NCBI RefSeq assembly: GCF_901933205.1
Contig: NC_044574.1
Location: 46,347,609 to 46,411,608, forward strand
Length of the DNA stretch: 64,000 bases
Reading direction: 5' to 3'
DNA from: Camarhynchus parvulus
Taxonomy: Eukaryota; Chordata; Aves; Passeriformes; Thraupidae
Part shown: piece after piece, positions 40,401 through 53,500 of the stretch
How the letters are laid out: each line of letters starts with the position of its first letter
How positions within the stretch are numbered: position 1 is the first letter of the stretch
Notes under the pieces: model-generated
What the model was told of the DNA's origin: nothing
The model's input: the letters and a program-made list of their open reading frames with translations, nothing else
Databases searched by the model: none
Position numbers and translations under genes: made by a program

Positions 40401-42751
40401 ACACAAGTAACTGTCACTCCCTCCTTTGCCATTTTACCATCTTCATACCAAAAAGCAGCATAGCAAATGCCTTTTCCAATTGTTAGACTTCGGCATATTT
40501 TCCAGCTGTTAACTTGTGACCCATACATTTACCCCAAGTCCTCCTTCAGCTGTGTTAGGTTCAGCTGTGCACTTAGCAGGTGGCTTGAATGTATTTCTGC
40601 CTGACATTATGGGCTCACCAACCCAAAGAGATGCATCAGTCCTAAAATCCCCTTTCCATAGGGAATATCTACAGATTATAAATATGATTTTAATATGAGT
40701 CTATATCCTTTCTGTAAGAGTTTACTCAGAAGTTACTACTGCTGTCTGAAAATCTTGTCATCCCAACTGGAGTAGGAGCTGGAATTTCTCCATATTGGGC
40801 AACAACAAATGTTCTTCATATGAAGATGTTTATATGGATGCAGCAAGGCAGTTATTCCAAGGGAAATTATGGCTGACAGCATAAAAAAGTCTGGTTAGTA
40901 ATCCAAGTGACATCTTGGGATATGTAAAAGATTAAGTAACAATGTCTGGAATGGACTAGATCAAGACAAATCCAAGTTCAATGGGAACTTAAGCAACTAA
41001 AGGAGCACTAAATAATCTCAGGAATCCATCTAAAGATTCAAGATGAAAACAACCCCATTCCTTTGCTTATATTCCCTTGGTCTGGTTCACAGTTTTGTTG
41101 TTGATGGATGCCTATCTCTTTAGTCAATGTCTAGCCTGTCTCTTTAGCCAATACTTTATAGCAATAAGACACATTATTTATATTAATAAAATTTGCTAGC
41201 AACAAAATCTGATCCTTACCAAATATGGTCTACTTTCTTTTTGTAGCCCATCATGGTTCATAACCAAAGGGATAAAAACCCACAAAGTTTTACTGTTCAT
41301 ATTAGAAGCCTTCAGAAGAGATGAGTGTTTATTTCCAAAGCTTTCACCCAGAAGCAGAGAACAGAATGAGTTCAGGGGAAAGCACAACTACTCTTACACC
41401 TGATAGGAAAGAAAAGCTTCTCTCCCGTATTAAAAATGGTCTATTAAATTTTCCTATCTACCATATATCCCTACTAAACTAGAAAGTTCATGAACCTGAG
41501 GTAACCCAGAGACCTGGAAATCTTCTCAAGAGAGCCCTGACCTGGTGGTTTCACACCCAATTTTCAGAAATACCTTTTTATTTTTAGTATCAGTTTTGTT
41601 GTCTCACCTTCCTACCTAAAATGTTATTTTCACACTTAAAATTTAACCTAAACCTGCAGACAGGCAACATAATATGGCAAAATAATTAATTTATAAACTG
41701 CTAAATAATACAGTCCAACAACTACCCATTCATCCCTCCCCATCTGAAACCTTGTATCCCAGACCTTCTCATTATTTCAATATTTAGTTATCTTCTAGAA
41801 CCATCTCCCCACAGTTGTAAAACACTTATGGGGATGATAATTAAAACAATCTGAGCCTATTAAGCATAATCAATTTGGTAACTGAGATAACTCAGTCTCA
41901 ACTTCTAAAATAAACCAGCCAGGCAGTTGTACTTGGAATCCCAGAAGAAGGCATGAATTACAGCTCATCCTTTCCTCCCAAAAGGACTAAATTATGTTAC
42001 CCCCTGTGTTCAAGTGTGTATATAATGTAACTGCTTGAAGGTAAACAGAAGCTTGGGGGTTTTGTGAACATCACCTGGTCCATAAAAGAGATATTTTCTG
42101 AAAAATTGTGAGCAATTTTAGAACATTTCTTGCCTCCACCAACTGTTTCAGGAAGTGTTGAGGTGATTAGAGATGATGCTGGCACAGGCTTACATGGTGC
42201 CCTCCAGATAGGAGAGATCATAAGAGCAGATCCTGTGCATTTCCTTGTTACATCCCAATAGCATTCCTGCCTAAGTCTTATGGTGTAGGGCAGGACAACC
42301 TCTGAAAACACCCTCCCAGGCAATAAAGGATAATGAAATGTGCTTCAAAAGAAGTTAAGCAGAGCTCTGAAGACAGAACAAGAAAGCAGTCTGCATACAC
42401 AGAACTTGCACCGTGTCATAAATCTCATGCATGTCTCTCATTCCTCTCATGAACTGCCACGCTCTTGCTCTAATGAAGTACAAGGCCAACGTATCATACC
42501 CACCTTCACTAAAGCCAGCAATAAAGCTCTGTGTGTGTCTCTGGGCAGCATCAAAACAGATTTCACATTATTGTTTTAAATGGCAAGAGGACTGCATGGA
42601 AAGATGTCTGTATTTTCTTAATAGCTGTAACCGCAGTACATAGCACATGTCAAAATTTTGAAAAGAGAACAGATTCCCAACACTTTGTACAATGTATACG
42701 GTTTCTTTGCTTTGATGTCTTTGCTTCTTTATTGTATTAAATTATCTGGAT

Positions 42752-42773
42752 TAAAAAAAAAAAAAAAAAAAAA
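42752..42773 (+). repeat. A-homopolymer, possible retrocopy tail
   Basis: A run of about 22 A preceded by ATTAAA roughly 14 nt earlier, as in a polyadenylated insertion. Upstream frames at 42.3-42.74 kb resemble no protein I know, so a processed pseudogene is not supported. A chance A-run is the default. Confidence 0.6.
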
Positions 42774-45265
42774 CCCAAAAACAAAAGAAGAAGGTTGTCT
42801 TTTTTCTTGTTTCTGAACTGTCAAACATTATTTGAGCTAAGAGAACAGCCAGGGCCTCTGTAACAGTTTTGGGGAGGGGGGGAAGGAAGAAGGAAAATTA
42901 TTAAGTATCCTGCCTATTTGCACAGTTCAGTATTTCAGCCAAAAGAACTGCAGTGCGACAGCATTGTTCTAAGTTACTCTAGTTGACTTTTAAAACCCAC
43001 ATGAAAAGGGACCTATCCTATGACTCCCTAGGGAAGTCCTACATCCCTTCACATGACCATTTTCTGCAATTCTCCTACCTGTCCTACATTTCTCAGAGGG
43101 ACAGGATGGAGGATGATGGCAAGTGTCTCTGGTCACTGCTTTGAGGATGCAGGTGATATTTCTTGCATGCTTTTTCTTCTAACAAACAAGCATGACAGAG
43201 AGAAAAGATCCATTTCTCTTTTTTTAATATCTAGGGGAAGATGCCTGCCAACAGGAATTATATTGCTGTGCTGATGTTTTTTCTTTACCTGAAACATCCT
43301 TGAAATCAGTACCAGCTGTTGCAGAGAAGGATTTCGGTGCCCTAAACAGAGATTTATAACTTCAGGAGAAGGAATAAGTGAGAGAAGCACAGAAACCTCA
43401 TAGAGAAAGGATTTTGCTGCCATGGTGGAGAGCTGTCTGTGCAGAGGAGCTGTAAGAGAGTTCCTTCAAATCACTCAGCAACGGTAGAACTGGATAAAAA
43501 GTGTGGCCCTTTGAAGTCAAAGGCAAAACTCCAGGTGACTTTAGGCTGGCCACAGCTTCAGCTTTGAACTCAAATTTGAATGCAAATTTAACAAATTACC
43601 AGGCATAATATGATTCAGGTTCTTAAAAAGCAATCAAGGCACTGGAGCAGAGGTCTCCCTGGTCCTTTGCTCTGGCTTATTCAATGGGAGTTTCCACATG
43701 CTGTGCTTGTTACACAGCTCAGTACAGGTACACATTTCAGCCTGTAACCCTAAAAATAGAGTCAGCTTTCATTGAAATGAGTGTTTCTTTTTGTAAATAC
43801 AGTCCCCAAAGCTTACATTAACAGATCTGCAATCTGCCGGTCTGGCTTGAGATCCTCTAGGCCCTGGACACCCACAAATCTCTGTCTGTAACATCTGAAA
43901 TGTCCAAATGCTAGCAGATTGTGATAAATTCCCATTTGGAGGTCACAAGAGGGAGAATTAAGAGTTTAAATGGAAAAATGTTAGTGGAAGTGACGTGAAC
44001 TTACTTCTCTGCAATTGATCATGTTCAATAAACGTGGATCACATATTTCTTGATCTAGAGCCAATGGCTAATACAAGCAGGAAAAAATGCATGCCTCTCC
44101 ACCCTCCATGTGCTGCTTCTGAGCCATAAACAAAGTGTGACAAAGAGAGGAAATGAAGAAGGTCGATATTTAGTCCTGTAGTACAAGCAAAGCACAGGCT
44201 GCAGGCAAAAGAGTGCAAATTTGCATTGCAGGGTAAATGAATTCCCAGAGGGCTCCATGCAGCAATGGCTGAGGTCCAGTCTGCTGCTCTCCTCAGTGCA
44301 CACAATGCATGCATTTGGTTTGTAGTTTCTTACATAAAGTCACTGATATGTAAAATAAACAAAGCTAGAAGGATGATCGCTAGACACATAATATCCAGAG
44401 AGCCCTAGTACTTCTCCCCTTCAATACCAGTATTTAGAAAATTCTCATTTAAGACGAAGAATTCACACATAAAGACTCATAGGAAAGCAGAACAATTTCA
44501 TGTATGCTCTGTATTGAAGTCCACAAGCATAGTAGCAAGGTTAGTAATGACTAACTCCCGGAAAATAGCTCAGGTGGCACGTGAGATAGGGTGAGTCTCT
44601 GAATGCTGGTGGGGCACAGCAGGAACAAGGAAATTGGCTTTGCCAGCTAATCCACATGCTATAGACCTATACACTGAAGCTCCAGTCCCAGCTTTTCAAT
44701 TTTTAGCATCAGGGCCAGTTTAGGCAACTCCTTCCTCATACTCCCTTCTTCCCATGCCATCTTCCAGCTAAGCCGGTTCAGCTTTCCATAGGACCATGTG
44801 AAAAACCAGGAAAAGAAAATAATTTTACACAAACATTTATAAAATTAATCTTACACAAATGAAAGCAGAAAAAGGGCTATTTTAGGCCAGGGCTGGCCAA
44901 TAATGTCAATTGCCCTGCCACATGACAGCAGCATCAGCAGCACTGGAGGCCAGCATGGGAGCAGAAGAATCTGCTGGAGTCAGAAGCTCAAGCAATGGGT
45001 GGCACAGGGAAGGCTGGCTGTGATCACAGGTTGTCAGGCAGATTAATCCTTGCTACCATTGATAAATCAAATCCCATGAATACCGCTGGAAGCAGAGCTG
45101 GGAGTGCTGTGAAGATGTTTAGCACTGCTAAGGAAAAACTCAAGATGAAAATTCATAGCTCTAGCTTTGAGAGATGATGGTTCCTCACCCTGGCAGCAAT
45201 TTTGACTACACCTGATTACATGCTTTGCTATGTCAGCTGCCACCTATAGCCGGATGTAAAGACAG

Positions 45266-45284
45266 AAAAAAAAAAAAAAAAAAA
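45266..45284. repeat. A-homopolymer run
   Basis: About 19 consecutive A on the plus strand with no recognisable element upstream. Confidence 0.75.
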
Positions 45285-45880
45285 TGCTTAAATGCATTTC
45301 TTAAGGTGTGTTAGACTGGTGTGCCAGAACTGACCATACCCGAGTGCTACAATTTGCCAACAAAAAGCACACTAATTTTTTTTTTCTTTTTCACTTGGCT
45401 GCTAAATTAAAATTGCTTAACTAGACTCCTAACAAGGCCAAGAATTATATAACCTCTTTTAGTAAGAAGCATACTTAAACAGAGGCTTGAAAAAATTATG
45501 TAGGTTTTTTCCTAATATTGTTTAAAATCTTTTCCCTTTTTAATTGCAAGAATTTAATTCTGACACCTCTGCAACCTCATATAAAAGAGTCTGGTTTTAT
45601 GTTTATGGCTAACACTTGAGAGGTCTTGACTTTATTTGTTATTGGAATAAAGTTACCAATACATTCATTCACATGAGGAAGTCATGTAAATACTGCCTTG
45701 TAACTTCCCATGTAACTTCATCCTAACAGAGGCACTTAAGGTCTAGCAAGCATTTTATTTGCCATGAAAAACTGAAAAATAGTGTATGGCAGCTCACACA
45801 GAGTGTTTTAGTCTCCTGAAGATACATGAGACACAAAACACCTAAAAACCTCTCAGCAAAAGCCAACACAGTGAGCAGTT

Positions 45881-46028
45881 ATCATAGAATCACAGAATTT
45901 CCTGAGTTGAAGGGGACCCACAAGGATCATAGAGTCCAACACTAGACAGCACAGCCCCAAAAATCATGACATGTTTCTAAAAGCCTTGTCCAAATGCCTT
46001 GTGAGCTCTGACGGGCCTGGTGCTCAAC
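45881..46028 (-). mobile_element. CR1 LINE 3'-end fragment
   Basis: The plus strand starts ATCATAGAATCACAGAAT (reverse complement of the CR1 tail). It then reads GGGGACCCACAAGGATCATAGAGTCCAAC and a decayed TTGTCCAAATGCCTTGTGAGCTCTGACGGGCCTGGTGCT, the standard reverse-complement CR1 3' end. It is about 150 bp, 5'-truncated, on the minus strand. Confidence 0.88.
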
Positions 46029-46814
46029 CAAATCATGGTACATCATTGCAATGACACGAAGCTGCGTTCACAGCAGCAGTGTTCACCATTTAAAATCAGC
46101 TCTTAACAAAAGCAATTGCTGAATTGGATGTTTTTTTGCTGCTATACTTAGAAGATGGAAATTCCAGGGAAATTCCAAGCTGCAAAATCACCCTTGGTGG
46201 TTTTGGCCTCAGCCACATCCTGCTCCAAGGTATAGGAGGGAAGCTGAGTGCTCTTGTAGTGAGGGAGGCAGGAGACAGCTGGAGAACAAACCATCTTTTC
46301 TCCAGAGAGGAACAATACCAGCAGGGACACCACATGGCATGTTCCAGCCGGCATGTAGGTAAACTGGAGGGGTTTTAACATACAAACAGAAAACCAGGGT
46401 AGCAGCTGCCTCTGTAATTTCAAATATCAGAAAAGCAACTAAAAGTGAGTATTTGTCTCATGATTTGAGAAATTGCAACACTTGCAATACCAGCAATTTT
46501 GCCCAGAGCTTATGTAGGGATGTACGCAGCTGTGGGAGCTCATCCCTTGAGGAATTGGAGGTAAAATGCCTGAGCCATCACTTTAACCAAACAAAGCAAC
46601 ACATGACATGTTCCCTTCCTACAATCACCCCCCAAAACTCAGTAACCTCAAAGTACCACACTCTATCACCATGGGGAGGGAAACAAGACTGGTTTTTACT
46701 CTCTGAAACATCCTAGCTTTCAAGTGATGCCTCATGTTTAATACCTGAGACAAGGAAAACCATTACTGCAGCAGCAACATTTAAAGAAACCTCTCACATC
46801 TCTCACTTGAAATG

Positions 46815-47440
46815 AGCCTCCAGTGTCCAGGAGGGCTGATGGTATCCTGGGCTGCACCAGGCAGTGTGGCCAGTAGGTCAAGGGAGGTGATCCTTCCCTT
46901 TACTCAGCCCTGGTGAGGCACATCTGGAGTGCTGTGTCCAGCTCTGCACTCCTGAGTACAAGAGAGGCAGGGAGATCCTGGAGCACATCCAGCAGAGAGC
47001 CACAAAGGGATTTGGGATCTGGAGCATCTCTCTTATGAGGAGAGACTGTGGGAGCTGGGCCTTTTTTGGGACCCAGATTTGGGATCTGGAGAAAAGACCG
47101 AAAGGGCCTCATCAAAGGCAGAATCTGCCTCATCAAAGGCAGAAGCCAAGAGGATGGTGCCATAGTGCCATATTCTTTTCAGTGGTTCACAGTGAAAGAA
47201 CAAAGATAAATGGCCATAAACTAAAATGCAAGGAATTTCACCTCAATGTGAGGACAAGCTCCTTTACATTCAGGATGGCAGAGCACTGGAACAGGCTGCC
47301 CAGGGAGGTTGAATCTCTCTCTGGAGACATTCAAAACTCACCTGGTCATGTTCATGTGTCACCTGCTCTAGGTGGCCCTGCCTTGGCAGGAGTTAGACTA
47401 GATGATATCCAGAGGTCCTTTGCTAACAATTCTGTGATTG
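46815..47440 (+). mobile_element. CR1 LINE 3' fragment, about 0.63 kb
   Basis: Plus-strand CR1 text in order: AGGAGGGCTGATGGTATCCTGG, TGGTGAGGCACATCTGGAGTGCTGTGTCCAG, CTTATGAGGAGAGACTGTGGGAGCTGGG, GATCTGGAGAAAAG, CACTGGAACAGGCTGCCCAGGGAGGTTG, AGACTAGATGATATCCAGAGGTCC and a terminal ATTCTGTGATTG. It includes the last part of the pol-proximal region and the 3' UTR. The 181-codon frame at 47035-47580 is translation of this repeat plus flank and not a host gene. It lies about 0.8 kb from the minus-strand fragment at 45.9 kb, in opposite orientation. Confidence 0.92.
47107..47146. repeat. Small tandem duplication inside the CR1 copy
   Basis: The unit CCTCATCAAAGGCAGAA occurs twice in succession, about 20 bp apart, within the plus-strand CR1 fragment. 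This is not part of the usual element and is probably a later local slippage. Confidence 0.8.
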
Positions 47441-50400
47441 TGTGCAATCTCCTTTTAGTTTTTTTTTTTTACAGAAAGCACACAGCCTATTTGGAAGTAA
47501 GACCTCTTTATGGTAAATGTTTATCTTGTTACTGCTCAGTCATTTCCACTGCCATTGTTCACGCTCTGCTACCCCCTTAAATAAATCGTTCCATCATATA
47601 TGGATAAAATGTATACATTCTTTTTTAAAGGGAAGTCAGAACAGAGATCACAGTATGAAGAGTGCACGCTGAAGTTTTTTCTACTTAAAACATTCCCAGC
47701 TTTGCTTTGTCTTTTCTTACCTATTTGATTCTTCCTGCAGTTAGAGCTACCTTACCTCCAACATTTTCCTCTGTCTTGCTCTGAGCTCCCGTCTCTCAGT
47801 GTGACTGTGTTTACATGCAGCATGATGAAGAAATTGACATGAAACATGAATGTCAATGTGACAAACTTTCCTTCAGAAAGAAAAGACAGTCTTTAAACCA
47901 TATAAATTAAACTCTAGTGCTTGGGGCTGTGTACACGTTTATCAATAACACAGAAGCTATACAGGAGCTCTGCCACAGGAAGAGGGAATCAAACCCTAGA
48001 TTGCATGGGTTTCTCAGATTTGCATGGCAGATGTCATTTGATAAAAAATTCAAATGTACACCTCAGGTACACCTCAGGTTTAGTTCAGCGTAACATTTCA
48101 GACCTGCTTGTGAATGTCATATTCTGAAATCAAGGTATTTCTATAAAGTTGGACTCAACAGCTGCGTGCTTGTAGAGATGTTTTCAATTATAATATTGAG
48201 TCCAGCAGTTTAAAGCCAAGACTCCTAATTTACAACAGTACTTGGTAATTTACAACACTGAGCTTGTATAACATTTAAGTAAACACTGCACTTCTGGATG
48301 ACAGAAAGCTAAACAATGAAATAAAACTTCAGAAACATATCTACTCCTGCAGTTTTCAAAGAGCTTCCAGTTCTCCAAAAACAAACAGCTCCCAGCTGCC
48401 TGACATTTATACTCATGCATCCTGTACTGCTACATATGTAGAGGAAGGGTGCAGCAACCTAAATGCTTTTCATTCAGAAAAATCCATCAAATCAAATTTT
48501 AAGGTAAATTCTGCTTTCATCCAGTGTATTTAATTTTGTTTTGTGAAGGGAGGGAAATGTCAAGAAGAAAATAAACACTAAGTATAAACATGAAATGTAC
48601 TTTATTTTTACTACTGAAGAGCTAACTCAGTCCCCAATTCTTTGTTTGAATTAAGCCATATCCTTGTCTTTCTCACAAGCATTCCAGCTGAAGACAGCCC
48701 CCTCATATTTCAACCTTCTGTAGCTGATACAAGTCAAATTGCAAGCTCTTCCTTCTAACCATCCATTGCCTCAACTTCTTTCCCACTAAAATTTTTTAAA
48801 AAGTTTCAGCTATCCAAACTTTTTCTTCTCTAAAATGCCACTCTCCTCTTCTGACTCTTGCCAACACCTCAATACCAGGGCTAATCAAGTAAGTAGAAGC
48901 TGCTCAGAATGTCAGTTTTCCAGAGAAAATATCTTCAATGTATTTTTCTAAAAGTCCAAAATAAGATGACAATGGAAACTGACAATTTGTCACTGAGTTA
49001 TTGCAATTGTTGCAAGAGGACTACTCTTCATTTAAAACAAATATTGAACTGAAAACTTTATTTTTTACAAAACCATTCCAAAAGCCTGCTGTTCAAAAAA
49101 CTCTACAGAACTATCCCCTTTAAGGTCCTACTTGGTTTCTCCCTCAAGTCTATAAAATCAGAGCTTTCAGAACTTTGGAGCTTTATCCTCAAATACAGTG
49201 GTTTGGAGAACATTTCAATATGGAAGCCCTCGAAGGGGTAAGAATGCAGAAAATGTGTTTCACAACAGTCTTCCATGGTACAGAGTATGAAGAAAGGACT
49301 CAAAGACTGGAAAAGCTGAGGCATGTTCAAAGAAGCTGAGAGCCTGAGGGCAGGTTTTGAAAAGCCTAAATAATGACTTGAATAGCACTGGTGAGCCACG
49401 GAATAGGACCAAGAGCATCAAAGGCCTCTTAGGGAGAAATGGGACAGGACAGTGGCTTCACAACTGTTTTGTGAATATGCACTGCTCAGGATCTATAATA
49501 CCACAACTAATTAAAAAGGATTTAATAGACATTATTCTCTGGGGTGGTGGGAGGGTGTGTCATGTTACCAACAACATTTTGTCCTTTGGGAATATTTTGC
49601 ATATTTGCAAGCAGATATTTGAGTAACAGCCTAGGAAAATGCCCTCCAGACTCACTGCCAGGTCTCTGGAGCAATCAAGCTAGAAACATATACAGCCTCA
49701 TCTAGAGAAAGGGCAAGATCAACAATTCCCTCTCAAATTAATAGGATTTTTGAGTGTTCAGCATCCCACAGCTGGCTAAGCCCTTCATGGAGCAGTAATT
49801 GCACACAGTTCTCTGACTTGGGTGGGGAGAGAAACATGGGATTGGCAACCGGAATAGTACTCTGTCCAAATGCCCATTCAGCTACTGTCTGAAGACAGAA
49901 ATCCTGACAGTAATTGCGTGGTCATTTTTGAAGAGAAAATTCCCAAGGACCCCAGAGGGATTATGCCTTTGTTATCACAGGATTCAGCCTCTGAATTATT
50001 ACTGATTATTACTGATAAAATCACTCAAAAAATCAGAGATACCCTCCAGCAAGTTTAAGTATCACAAGTATAGCTTTAAATTTAACATGATAAATTCAAT
50101 TCCTACCAAAACAAATTAACAAACAAACAAACACCACAACCCAGAAACATGAAAGGTAGAATATTACCTTATCACAATACTTGAACAGGAATGAAAAGCT
50201 AGCACTGAGACCTAAAAGAACTGCTATGAGACAGGAAGTTTGAAGCAGAAGGCTTAAGCTCAAAAAAGGAAGGGTGCAATCCTACCAAATGTAAATGTTA
50301 GTATTTTACAGATATAGATTTATCAGACATGAATCCATGTCATATAAACCAATCTTCTTTCCTGTAACAGGATACATGCCTAGTGAAGATGCAGTACATG

Positions 50401-50539
50401 CCACAGTTTTAGCAGAGCAAATCTTTTAACACTGTCTTCCTTGACATTTTCATAAGCCACCAGGGGAGACAGACTAGAGGAAGCACTGTATTCAAGGAGC
50501 TCTTGTTAGTGGCTCACTAACTAGAAATATGCACAAACA

Positions 50540-50572
<33 letters not shown>

Positions 50573-53500
50573 GTGGGTGTGGGTGTGGGTGTGTGTGTGT
50601 ATAGATGCAGCCAAAGAACCTATCCTCAGTTTGGTATTTCCAGTATTTTTACTAATGGCTTGATTTATAACTTTATTAAGTGAATTAAATAAATCCTCTG
50701 AGTGGAAAAGGGCTACAAGGACAATGAAGACAACAACTAGTTTTCACAACAATGCTGATAATGTTGAGAAATACTCCTGTTTTAAAAAAAAACAAAAACA
50801 TCATCCATCCAGGGTTGTGACTGAAGAGTGGAAAAGGCGCTTTTTTATTTAGCAGAAAGAGAAAGCACATGAAAGAGCATACAGCTGATAAAGTCTACCC
50901 TCAGTCAGACACACAAAGCAAGGAGCTTAAAAAAATTGCCAGGAAAATATATCATCTTAATTAGTGAGAACTTGTAACAACCCATGGGGCTTCAAGCAAT
51001 ACCAGAGCAACACAAACGTGAATGCATAAATGACAGCTAAAATTAAAGAAAGAAAGAGGCGTGAAACAGATCTGTGTTGTCCTTCTTGTCTCCTTGTTTT
51101 CACGCTTGTTATTATGTCCTGTGAGCTCCAGGAAGAAACTGCATGATCCAGTTCCTTGTATTTAGCCCAGGGGTGACCCAAGGTCACACAAAAGAGGGTG
51201 GTGTCAGTGAAGGGCTGGGAACAGCTGATATAACATTGTGTAGGGATGCCACTGGCGAAACAGAGAAGAGGCTCAGTATGAAAGCATGGCACAGCAAATT
51301 CCAGCACTCCTACCTCCCGCAGGGAACAGCGTTTCCATCAGCCCAGCCTCTCTCCTCACTTGCCCTCCCTTGGGCTCCAAACATACTGCCAGTATGCATA
51401 TTCCACATTCCTCTGGCATATAAAAGAGATATTAATACATTCCTAGCATGGCATTCAGGGGAAATAGTATGCCCAAGAGAAGAAATTATACTCCCAACTC
51501 TCTCAAAGTGAATTAAAGTTCATCACTATCAGGAGATACAGGCAACACATAGGAAGAAACACTCACAGGTGATAAAGACAAGGTGTGGCTCATGAAAGTG
51601 GATTTAAGAATATCTTGTTTGAACGGCTGGTTTTAATTTACACCTCCTGAAAGCACCAATAAACCTTGGAGATATGCACAAGTGCTGAATCCTGGGGATG
51701 TCAATGGGGCTGTGAGAATCTGTGACTTGCTCAGGGTGCATGCTCAGAGACAAAAGAACCCCTAAGTGTCTGCTTGGATCCAGAACCTGTGGACCTTTAA
51801 CTTTTACTGACTGACAGAAAAATGTCCTCTTGCATTAAATCAAAAGGAGTTTTGTATCACTCTGTGGAATAACTTGCTTATCAAGTATTGGACACAGGCC
51901 CAGCCACTGCAATGAGAGCAGAGCAGTGCAAGGCTTTGCCATCACGCTCCTCAGGGAAGCCAAGAATCTGCAGAATTGCTGTGTGACTCCTGAAACACCA
52001 AACTGAACTGCACAGCCCAGCAAAATAAAACATTTCAGGCAGATGACTTTTACAGTTGCCTTACATTAGCCTTTGCACAATAAATATCTCTTTGCTGTTT
52101 CGTAGTTATATGAGAAGGTTTGAGGTCATACAGAAATGCATGAAAACTGGTTTAAGGAAGATGATTCATTATCACAGGCTACAAAATAAGGCTCTGATAA
52201 GGTCCCTTCCAAATCTGTTGTTATGCTGGAATTTTGCTATTGAACACAATGCAAAGAGGATTTGGATTCAAATGAGGGGGTTTTCTATGACACCCAAGAC
52301 TGCATCTGGCAGTGGCCAGGATTCTTCCTTTCCTGCCTCTCTAGTTTCTTTGGTAGTAACTGAATCTCATTGACTTTCCATTCTTATTTCCAGGTAACAC
52401 AGTATGACAGAGGCTCCCACATCAAACACCTCAGGCATCTTTCCCTTCTCATCTAAAAGAGGTTTCTTCCAGACTGCAGTAACACCCATTTCCTAACAGA
52501 ATATAATCTGCCTCTTAAAAAACTCAGGGAACAGAAAATTAAAACTGATGTAACTACAGTTTATCTTTCATGTTTCAATATTCCATTCAAAACTGATTGA
52601 AAAAGCCTGCTCATTAACAGCCGTTGTTCTAAAAACAACAGCATTTGCAACTTACAAGCACTCGAGTTAAGGAACTAGAAAATTTTACAAGCAAGCTTTT
52701 AACTTTGTGGATTCCTAAGTGGTTTACCATTATTTAAAAAAAAAATCTAACGAGGGTTTTTTAACTCTTTAAAGAAAACTAATAGTATTCAATGCAAATC
52801 AAAACACACAGACAGCAGAGGACAGAGTAGGCATATATGATATGACCCTAGTTTACTCATTTCCCTAATGCATCCCAGCCTGTGTGAGAAAAGCCTTCTG
52901 AGGCCCCACAACAAAAACTCTGTGTGATTTCTCACTCAGAAAACCCTAGCACAACAAAATGAGCCTTCCAATGTGACCCAAAGGACACCAACGAAAGTTC
53001 TTGGCAAAACGATAAAAGATTGAATTTCCCAAGCTATGGCCCTCTCAACAGCATAGATTAGATTTTTGATTAAACCAACTATGAGATCATCTCCAGCACA
53101 GAGCTAACAACTGCTATATTGTCATGCCAGGAGTATGTTGTTATTCACACTAGGGCAGGAAGACTTTCTACTTAACACTTAATTTATTTTTATTTAAACA
53201 TTACATAGCTGTAACATAAAACAAGAAGAACCTGGTGCTGATGGGTGTGATGATCTCTGCACTCCTGCTCTCCACATCCAAAATGGCTTTTGGTCTTTTC
53301 AGGCATACCTAAAAAACACAGTCACCCCACCAAAAGAATGAGGTGATTTCTGAAGCAACATATTCCCAAAGTATTCAAAACTAGTTGCAGATAAAACTTG
53401 CACTTAATTAAAAAAAAATCCTCCTTTTTTCATGTTGTTTGTTATCTTGATTAAAATAATCCTTGCGACAGATATTTTTAAATTAATTTGTCCTATTATC

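Larger units (their letters stand above)
34448..45880. other. Intergenic gene desert, no feature recognised apart from one A-run
   Basis: About 11 kb of AT-rich sequence. A short GC-richer patch lies at 36.85-37.25 kb. A 22-bp A-run at about 42752-42773 is preceded by ATTAAA, and another A-run lies at about 45266-45283. No known proteins, RNA genes or transposons were recognised. A CTCF-like half match at 39002-39016 has two mismatches and is not called. Confidence 0.55.

Noticed and set aside
42300..42773. Possible processed pseudogene ending in ATTAAA plus an A-run
   Set aside because: No upstream frame resembles a known protein and no target-site duplication was evident.
47035..47580. 181-codon plus-strand open frame
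   Set aside because: It is the translation of a CR1 3' fragment and adjacent flank, not a host gene.
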